DNA of 10,528 nucleotides from Fimbriimonadales bacterium (lineage in GTDB: Bacteria; Armatimonadota; Fimbriimonadia; Fimbriimonadales; GBS-DC). The stretch is taken from NCBI GenBank assembly GCA_026416065.1, contig JAOAFW010000339.1:1-10528 (forward strand). Reading direction: 5' to 3'. Position 1 is the first letter of the stretch. Every line of letters begins with the position of its first letter. The notes below the pieces were generated by a model. The model was not told the origin of the DNA and searched no databases. It saw only the letters and a list, made by a program, of their open reading frames with translations. This document shows positions 6,031 through 10,528 of the stretch, piece after piece. The position numbers and the translations under genes are program-made.

Positions 6031-7308
6031 ATGACGGAACGGAAACCCGAAGGCTACATCGACGGCGTGCCCCTGCACCCCGAGAGCCTAATGATGGGCT
6101 ACGGCTACAAGCCCGAATGGTCTGAAGGCGCTATCAAATGCCCCATTTTTCAAACCTCAACTTTCGTGTTCAAAACCGCCGAAGAAGGCAAAGCATTTTT
6201 TGAACTTGCCTACGGCTTGCGCTCCCCGAAACCGGGCGAACAGCCCGGGCTGATTTACAGCCGGATTAACAACCCCGATTTGGAGATTCTGGAAGACCGC
6301 CTCTGCCTGTGGGACGATGCGGAGGAGGGCGCGGTGTTCGAGAGTGGGATGGCGGCAATTGCGACCGCTGTGCTGGCGTATGTGCGCCCGGGTGACATGA
6401 TTTTCCACAACGAACCCCTCTATGGCGGTACGGACCACCTGTTCCGCAGCGTGCTGCGCGAGTTCGGCATCCATGCCGTGCCGTTCCCTGCCGGCGTGCC
6501 GAACGAACAGGTGGAAGCCATCCTCGCCAATAGTGAGTTGCGCAACCGCCTCGCGATGATTTACATCGAAACGCCCGCGAACCCCACCAACGCGCTGGTG
6601 GATATCGAGTTCTGCAGCCATCTGGCGAAAAAGTACGCGCCGTCCGGACGCGAGGTGATTGTCGCCGTGGACAACACCTTTTTGGGTCCGCTTTGGCAGC
6701 ATCCCCTCAAGCATGGCGCAGACCTGGTATTGTACTCCGCCACGAAGTATATCGGTGGGCACAGCGATGTGATTGCGGGCGCGTGCTTGGGCAGCCGCGC
6801 GAAACTCGCGCCCGTAAAAGCCCTCCGCACCTTTCTGGGCACGATGGCAGGTCCCTGGACAGGCTGGCTGCTGCTGCGCAGTTTGGAAACCCTCAAACTG
6901 CGTATGACCGCCCAAATGAAAAACGCCCGCTACGTTGCCGATTTTCTGGCAGACCACCCGAAGGTGCAGAAAGTGTACTATCTGGGACATCTGTCGGAAG
7001 AGCATCCCCAGTTTGCGCTCTATCGCAAGCAGTGCCTTGCGCCGGGAGGGATGATTTCCTTTGAAATCGTTGGGGGTGAGGCGGAAGCGTTCCGGTTCTT
7101 GAACGCGCTCAAGCTCATCAAACTCGCGGTCAGCTTAGGCAGCACCGAGTCGCTGGCGGAGCATCCCGCCACGATGACCCACTCCGATATGCCGAAAGAG
7201 ACGCAACTCGCGTTCGGCATCACCGACGCGCTCATCCGGCTCTCCGTCGGCGTGGAGCATCCCGAAGACCTCGTGCTGGACTTGAAGCAGGCGCTGGAGC
7301 ATGTCTAA
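6031..7308 (+). CDS. Cys/Met-metabolism PLP-dependent enzyme (cystathionine gamma-synthase / gamma-lyase family)
   Basis: The 425-residue fold-type I PLP enzyme belongs to the trans-sulfuration family. The cofactor lysine is Lys239 in YSATKYIGGHSD. Asp214 (VAVDNTFLGPLW) would contact the pyridine nitrogen. Tyr76 and Arg78 in IYSRINNP match the phosphate-binding pair supplied by the neighbouring subunit, and Tyr131 in PLYGGT stacks on the ring. The C-terminal SLGSTESLAEHPATMTHSDMP is the substrate-carboxylate region, with SLGST replacing the more usual SLGGV. The residue equivalent to the cysteine typical of methionine gamma-lyases is Gly133, as in cystathionine synthases and lyases, so a methionine gamma-lyase call is not favoured. 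The reaction could be cystathionine, homocysteine or O-acylhomoserine chemistry; sequence alone does not decide. The N-terminus has about 30 residues before the core. GAGGTC precedes the ATG by four bases. It converges on the GHL10-like gene with 14 bases between stops and no hairpin there. Confidence 0.88.
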   Translation: MTERKPEGYIDGVPLHPESLMMGYGYKPEWSEGAIKCPIFQTSTFVFKTAEEGKAFFELAYGLRSPKPGEQPGLIYSRINNPDLEILEDRLCLWDDAEEGAVFESGMAAIATAVLAYVRPGDMIFHNEPLYGGTDHLFRSVLREFGIHAVPFPAGVPNEQVEAILANSELRNRLAMIYIETPANPTNALVDIEFCSHLAKKYAPSGREVIVAVDNTFLGPLWQHPLKHGADLVLYSATKYIGGHSDVIAGACLGSRAKLAPVKALRTFLGTMAGPWTGWLLLRSLETLKLRMTAQMKNARYVADFLADHPKVQKVYYLGHLSEEHPQFALYRKQCLAPGGMISFEIVGGEAEAFRFLNALKLIKLAVSLGSTESLAEHPATMTHSDMPKETQLAFGITDALIRLSVGVEHPEDLVLDLKQALEHV

Positions 7309-7322
7309 GGAGAGCATATCCC

Positions 7323-8984
7323 TTATAAGCCGCTGCCGTTGTTGCGGAGGCTGTGCAACAGCGAGGGCAGCTGGTGCGGCGCAAGCGGCACCGAGTCGCT
7401 TGCCAAGCCATCGGGCATGCCCAGCCCGCGTCGCAGGGCGTCCCACCAGCCCCACTGGATGACATGGGAAGCGTCGAAAATCATCACGCCGTGCGAGTTG
7501 AGGCGTGCGGCGCGAATCGCTCGCTCAAAACTTACCGGGTCGCCCCGATAGTCCAGCGCGTAGATTCCCGAGTAGACAAACAAGTCGCCGTTCGTCCACT
7601 CCATCACGCGGCGCGTCATGCCTTCCACCGTGCGCATCTCGTCGCCGTCGTAGAGCGCGGCTTCGTTCATAAACGGGATGGGGAAATACACGCCGGGCAT
7701 CAGGTAATCCATATCATACAGGTATGAGGTGAGCCGATATTCGGGGCTGACAAAGTTGTACGGTCGGGCTAAGGCGTCGCTGCCCCAGTTGACGCCGAGT
7801 TCAAAATAAATCGGGTACCAGCTGCCCACATACGCCCCGATGGGCATTGGGCGCACGGATTCGATCGTGCGGCGGATGTCGCGCAGCAGGTCGCGTATCA
7901 CGCGGGCACGGAACTCCGCCCACTGTCCGAAGCGCGGTCCGCGCTCGTAGCCCTCGCGGGGCAGCATGGGCGGGCGCACGATGTCGTCGGGCCAGCTCGC
8001 CACACGCCCGTACTCTGCCTCGAACGCCATACGCGTGCGCTCCGAAAAGTCGGTGTACACATTCGCCCAGCGCATCCGGTCTAATACGAAACCGTCTATC
8101 GGGTAGTTCTGGCAAATCTCGCGAATAATCGCCATTAGTCGCTCGCGCACCGCCGGGTGCAGCGGGTTCACGAACACAGCGATGCCCTCCGTGTCGGACT
8201 CAGCAATCGGCTGTAGCACCGGTTGCGTCTGCAGGGTCAGCGGCGTTCCCAGTGCGCTGAGTCGCTCCAGGTTCTGCGCCGCCTGCCCATCGGCAACCAG
8301 TATCCAGCCGTTCTCAGGAGGCGTCAGCGGGCGTGAGACGAACATCCCGTCAATCACGGCTTGCACGCGCAGGTCGTCGGTCAGAACCGCATACGCCCAG
8401 CTGCGCCCAGCGGGGGGCACCGGCGCCGAGTTACGCCGATACGCCGAAATCCCATCGGGCGGGGGCGTAACGTCGAACCGGTTAAGGTCGTACCGCGAGC
8501 CGTCGGGCAAGACCAGCGTGCGACGGCGCGAGTACGCCACCATCTGCCAGTCCACATTCTCGTAGGCGGGTCCCGTGTTGAACATCTTGTGCCCTTCGGA
8601 TAGCACATTGATATTCGCGTGGACCTCCAGTCCGATCGCGTGCGCCTCTTCCAGAAAGACTTGCAGTACATCCAAATCGGGCGGTACCTGCACACCACGC
8701 CACTCGGTAAGTTTGGGAGCAATCTGGCTGTTGTACAGCACGTGCCCGCTAATCGGCTTCACATCCAGCACGATGCAGTTGATTCCGACCTCGCGACATC
8801 GGAGCACAAAGTCGCGAATCTGGGCGCGGTCGATCAGCCAGCTCAGGTTCGCGGTAGCGTCCACCCACATCACGCGCCCTTCGAGTCCCATACGGCGTGT
8901 GAGCGCGACCGACGGCGGCAACGACTGGGGGAATACGCTTGCCAGTAAGCCTGCCACAAGGAGCCAAAACCAGAACCGACGCAT
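7323..8984 (-). CDS. Secreted putative glycoside hydrolase, GHL10 / 'family 10-like' (DUF187 type)
   Basis: The 553-residue protein starts at ATG 8984 with a signal peptide (MRRFWFWLLVAGLLASVFPQ, cleavage near PPSVA). The first half of a TIM barrel is visible at about 37-135 (VMWVDATANLSW, then VGINCIVLDVKPISGHVLYNS and GLEVHANINVLSEG). The second half is at about 267-510, with the family hallmark PIDGFVLDRMRW (295-306), followed by DFSERTRMAFEAEYG, PIGAYVGSW and LFVYSGIYALDY. Asp301 is a possible catalytic residue. Between the halves, residues about 140-262 form a large insertion (RSWAYAVLTDD, PENGWILVADGQAA) not expected in a minimal barrel. The family is predicted to act on polysaccharide outside the cytoplasm, and the substrate is unknown. 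The frame extends upstream to 9083, but the extra residues are charged and destroy the signal peptide. A GGTATCCT octamer ends nine bases before ATG 8984 and there is no Shine-Dalgarno, so the mRNA is probably leaderless. Confidence 0.82.
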   Translation of the reverse strand: MRRFWFWLLVAGLLASVFPQSLPPSVALTRRMGLEGRVMWVDATANLSWLIDRAQIRDFVLRCREVGINCIVLDVKPISGHVLYNSQIAPKLTEWRGVQVPPDLDVLQVFLEEAHAIGLEVHANINVLSEGHKMFNTGPAYENVDWQMVAYSRRRTLVLPDGSRYDLNRFDVTPPPDGISAYRRNSAPVPPAGRSWAYAVLTDDLRVQAVIDGMFVSRPLTPPENGWILVADGQAAQNLERLSALGTPLTLQTQPVLQPIAESDTEGIAVFVNPLHPAVRERLMAIIREICQNYPIDGFVLDRMRWANVYTDFSERTRMAFEAEYGRVASWPDDIVRPPMLPREGYERGPRFGQWAEFRARVIRDLLRDIRRTIESVRPMPIGAYVGSWYPIYFELGVNWGSDALARPYNFVSPEYRLTSYLYDMDYLMPGVYFPIPFMNEAALYDGDEMRTVEGMTRRVMEWTNGDLFVYSGIYALDYRGDPVSFERAIRAARLNSHGVMIFDASHVIQWGWWDALRRGLGMPDGLASDSVPLAPHQLPSLLHSLRNNGSGL

Positions 8985-8992
8985 CGAGGGGA

Positions 8993-9004
8993 TAGGATAC
9001 CCTA
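8993..9004 (-). promoter_or_regulatory. Putative leaderless promoter TAGGGTATCCTA of the GHL10-like gene
   Basis: On the minus strand the 12-mer TAGGGTATCCTA contains the -10-like TATCCT and ends eight bases before the ATG at 8984. The predicted transcript starts about three bases before the ATG. The identical 12-mer occurs before the TPR-RraB gene. Its first three bases are also the stop codon of the RHS-like relic frame. The 12-mer is nearly palindromic (TAGG...CCTA), so an operator role is also possible. Confidence 0.45.
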
Positions 9005-9140
9005 AACTCCGTACCGACGCACGCCGAATTTGGCTAAGCCGCCCGTGCCCGCCTCGTACCGATAGCCCCAACTGCCATTCCACACGTACACAACGGCGCT
9101 GCTGCTCACCATGTCGCCAAAGGCATCCATCACAGATGTA
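9002..9140 (-). pseudogene. Decayed RHS-repeat core fragment
   Basis: Read on the minus strand, this segment encodes RTSVMDAFGDMVSSSA followed by VWNGSWGYRYEAGTGGLAKF and GVRRYGV, then TAG. The order DAFG(N/D)xV, then WGYRYE, then GL and G(A/V)R(Y/W)Y is the signature of the RHS repeat-associated core that precedes the variable C-terminal toxin in RHS/polymorphic-toxin proteins. Here the core ends before the expected YDPxxGRF. There is no N-terminal repeat region, and the frame starts inside the end of the neighbouring TPR gene, so it cannot be a functional RHS protein. I read it as the scar of a deleted RHS gene or orphan cassette. A chance resemblance is possible because only about 40 residues carry the match. 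No ribosome site is seen. Confidence 0.45.
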
Positions 9141-9219
9141 CGCTGCGCTGGCGCACTGACGCCGTTCATCGCCGCCAAGTTGCCACGCCAGCTTCCGGCA
9201 GCGCCCCGTACCCCCTTAG

Positions 9220-10023
9220 CTACACATCGTGACCCCACCCATCGTACTCGCCACCATAGCAGGAAGCTACCTGCTCCAGCTGCTCAACAACCTGCATAAA
9301 CTCACTATCCGAAACAACAGTTTTTACAAAGACACAATAATCTTCATCAGGCTCCTCTGGCTCCGAAAGCAACTCGGCTTCATACCCCTGCGCTCGGATG
9401 GCGTCTATCGCCTGAAACGCTTTTTCCTCCGTGGGAAAGTACAGAAAGTGTTCTACTGTGGATAGCTCCTCGCGTTGCGTCTCTGGCTTCTCCTCATCCT
9501 TGCGCGACTGCTCCAGAAGCGTGGCGTAGTAGTTAGCCTTTTCCGTTTGCCCCAAGACATCGTAAGCCGTTGCCAGCATCTCGTAGATTTTGGCTCTCGG
9601 AGCAGCGTCGCCGCCATACTCCAATGCTTTCTCAAGCGGGTCAGCAGCTTGCTCCAGCTTCACTAACAGAAAATAGCAGATTCCAAGCAGGAAAAAGCTA
9701 TCCCATTTGTCGGGCTGAACCGCGATAGCACGTTGAAGGCTTTCGATACTGTTCTCTATGTGACCCGTGCGATATTGGCAGTAGCCCAAATTGTGCCATG
9801 CAGCAGCAAAAGTTGGATTGAGGCCCACTGACTGCTCGAACGCTCGGACCGCCTCTTCAAACTTTTCTTGTTCTATCAATACAACGCCAAGGTGAAAGTG
9901 CACCCTTGGGTCGGTGGGGAACAGCGCGCACGCTTGACGAAGTACTTTCGTGGCGCCCTCAAAGTCGCCCGCCCGAAGGGACTGTTCGCCTTGTTGTATC
10001 AACCGCTCTATGCTCTCCATCAT
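9220..10023 (-). CDS. TPR protein with C-terminal RraB-like domain
   Basis: The 267-residue soluble protein has no signal peptide. It carries four clear tetratricopeptide repeats at about 6-39, 40-73, 74-107 and 108-141 (for example AWHNLGYCQYRTGHIENSIE), and a fifth partial one to about 175. An acidic linker (RKDEEKPETQREE) follows. Residues about 188-264 resemble RraB, the regulator of ribonuclease E activity: VEHFLYFPTEEKAFQAIDAI, RAQGYEAELL and the terminal signature GGEYDGWG (257-264). RraB in Proteobacteria binds RNase E; whether this fusion touches RNA decay is unknown, and the TPRs suggest a scaffolding role. The gene begins ATGATG. GAGGGG at 10031-10026 suits the second ATG (10020) better, so the protein may be one residue shorter. 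GC is low: five hand-counted 60-base rows give 40-53%, against well over 55% in most neighbouring genes, which suggests a different origin. Confidence 0.82.
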   Translation of the reverse strand: MMESIERLIQQGEQSLRAGDFEGATKVLRQACALFPTDPRVHFHLGVVLIEQEKFEEAVRAFEQSVGLNPTFAAAWHNLGYCQYRTGHIENSIESLQRAIAVQPDKWDSFFLLGICYFLLVKLEQAADPLEKALEYGGDAAPRAKIYEMLATAYDVLGQTEKANYYATLLEQSRKDEEKPETQREELSTVEHFLYFPTEEKAFQAIDAIRAQGYEAELLSEPEEPDEDYCVFVKTVVSDSEFMQVVEQLEQVASCYGGEYDGWGHDV

Positions 10024-10041
10024 TACCCCTCGGTCTCGAGT

Positions 10042-10053
10042 TAGGATACCCTA
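10042..10053 (-). promoter_or_regulatory. Putative promoter TAGGGTATCCTA of the TPR-RraB gene
   Basis: This is the exact 12-mer also found before the GHL10-like gene. TATCCT as -10 would start transcription near 10036, giving a leader of about 13 bases that includes GAGGGG. The shared element suggests that both genes use the same sigma factor or regulator. Confidence 0.45.
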
Positions 10054-10133
10054 TTCTGGACATCCGAGCGACGAGTGTTAGTCACAGCGCCCCTGCATCG
10101 CGGTCAACTTTCAATCTTACTGCCTCATCTCGG

Positions 10134-10153
10134 GGCGTCTCGTTAGAGACACC
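10134..10153. repeat. Small inverted repeat in the divergent TPR / GH5 intergenic region
   Basis: GTCTC-GTTA-GAGAC (10137-10150) extends to GG...CC with one mismatch on each side of the five-base arms. It lies between two divergent genes (TPR-RraB minus, GH5 plus), some 32 bases before the GH5 start. It could be an operator or nothing; no T-run follows. The rest of the 161-base region shows nothing else beyond the two promoter-like motifs. Confidence 0.25.
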
Positions 10154-10170
10154 GAAAAGTTCTCTATGCG

Positions 10171-10183
10171 GGTAATATTTACC
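10171..10183 (+). promoter_or_regulatory. Putative leaderless promoter and inverted repeat before the GH5 gene
   Basis: GGTAATAT (10171-10178) fits the same octamer pattern as the other gene starts. A -10 ending at 10178 places the first transcribed base at the A of ATG 10185. No Shine-Dalgarno is present. The element overlaps an inverted repeat, GGTAA-TAT-TTACC (10171-10183), with five-base arms that could bind a dimeric repressor over the -10. Confidence 0.42.
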
Positions 10184-10184
10184 T

Positions 10185-10528
10185 ATGCAACAACGCGCGA
10201 CTTTGCCGGAGCCGACGCCGCGCAAGCTTCCCCGCTGGCGCGGGTTCAACCTGCTGAACAAGTTCAATCTGGAATGGAGCAACCGCTCGTTCGAGGAGCA
10301 AGATTTCGAGTGGATTGCGGAACTCGGCTTCAACTTCGTGCGCCTGCCGATGGACTACCGTATCTGGACCGACCCCGATAACCCCTACCGCCTGCGCGAG
10401 GAGGAGCTGCGCCTGATTGACCAGGCGGTGCGCTTCGGCGAGAAGCACAAAGTGCATGTGCAGATTAACTTCCATCGTGCGCCGGGCTACACGGTCGCCT
10501 CGCCGCCGGAGCCGCGCAACCTCTGGAA
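10185..10528 (+). CDS. Glycoside hydrolase family 5-like protein, 3'-truncated by window edge
   Basis: The first 114 residues are visible and the gene runs off the window. After a 17-residue polar N-terminus comes the opening of a GH5 (cellulase-superfamily) TIM barrel: WRGFNLLNKF (18-27; beta-1), FEWIAELGFNFVRLPMDYRI (41-60; beta-2, with the conserved Arg in FVRLP) and VHVQINFHRAPGYTV (90-104; beta-3, with the HRAPGY motif common in GH5). The catalytic acid and nucleophile glutamates would lie downstream, outside the window. There is no signal peptide, unlike the GHL10-like neighbour, so it may act in the cytoplasm on imported oligosaccharides. An in-frame TAA at 10173-10175 makes ATG 10185 the first possible ATG. 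No ribosome site precedes it and a promoter-like octamer ends six bases upstream, so translation is probably leaderless. Substrate (beta-glucan, mannan, glucosylceramide or other) cannot be told. Confidence 0.8.
   Translation, partial: MQQRATLPEPTPRKLPRWRGFNLLNKFNLEWSNRSFEEQDFEWIAELGFNFVRLPMDYRIWTDPDNPYRLREEELRLIDQAVRFGEKHKVHVQINFHRAPGYTVASPPEPRNLW

Noticed and set aside
6157..7005. 282-codon open frame on the minus strand
   Set aside because: It lies wholly inside the well-supported PLP enzyme on the other strand. Its translation has no recognisable motifs and reflects the GC-rich codon pattern.
8985..9083. N-terminal extension of the GHL10-like frame
   Set aside because: The extension is charged and would bury the clear signal peptide that begins at 8984; it also covers the promoter-like 12-mer and the RHS relic.

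Overview
The window carries about 60% GC DNA, nearly all of it coding. It looks like a chromosomal stretch of a Gram-negative-type, probably thermophilic bacterium, and the gene mix best fits Armatimonadota (Fimbriimonadales-like). The clues are a PEP-CTERM surface protein, a CsaB-type pyruvyl transferase, an LpxL-like acyltransferase, a 'GHL10/family 10-like' secreted glycoside hydrolase and a relic of an RHS repeat protein. This assignment is inference from gene content, not a database result. I see no rRNA, tRNA, CRISPR array, transposase or attachment site.

Layout. (1) 1-629: 3' part of a PEP-CTERM protein, followed at 648-725 by two near-identical hairpins, the second a good intrinsic terminator. 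(2) 838-2430, plus: a secreted neutral-ceramidase-like enzyme with a C-terminal SCP2-like lipid-binding domain. (3) 5013 down to 2432, minus: an FGGY sugar kinase overlapping (ATGA) a CsaB-type polysaccharide pyruvyl transferase. CsaB ends 1 bp from the ceramidase stop. (4) A 54-bp divergent promoter region, then, plus: an LpxL-like acyltransferase (5068-5985) and a PLP-dependent Cys/Met-metabolism enzyme (6031-7308). (5) 8984 down to 7323, minus: a secreted GHL10-like hydrolase, convergent with the PLP enzyme across 14 bp. (6) 8985-9219: a non-coding strip holding a decayed RHS-core fragment. (7) 10023 down to 9220, minus: a TPR protein ending in an RraB-like domain, with visibly lower GC than its neighbours. 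(8) 10185 to window end, plus: the N-terminal part of a GH5 glycoside hydrolase. No gap between genes exceeds 300 bases; the longest is 235 bases (8985-9219).

How the genes fit together. The themes are cell surface (PEP-CTERM protein, CsaB, acyltransferase), lipid hydrolysis or binding (ceramidase-SCP2) and carbohydrate use (FGGY kinase, GHL10, GH5). Most genes appear to be separate transcription units with alternating strands; the only clear operon is kinase-csaB.

Most notable pattern. Six of the seven intergenic regions that precede a gene carry an octamer of the form GGTANNNT. In three cases (acyltransferase, GHL10, GH5) it sits only 6-9 bases before the start codon and no Shine-Dalgarno sequence is present, as expected for leaderless mRNAs. 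In the other three it sits 19-24 bases upstream, two of them with a purine-rich Shine-Dalgarno-like site between. I read it as an extended -10 element. I found no wholly new gene system; the strongest leads are this promoter pattern, the ceramidase-SCP2 and TPR-RraB fusions, and the RHS relic.
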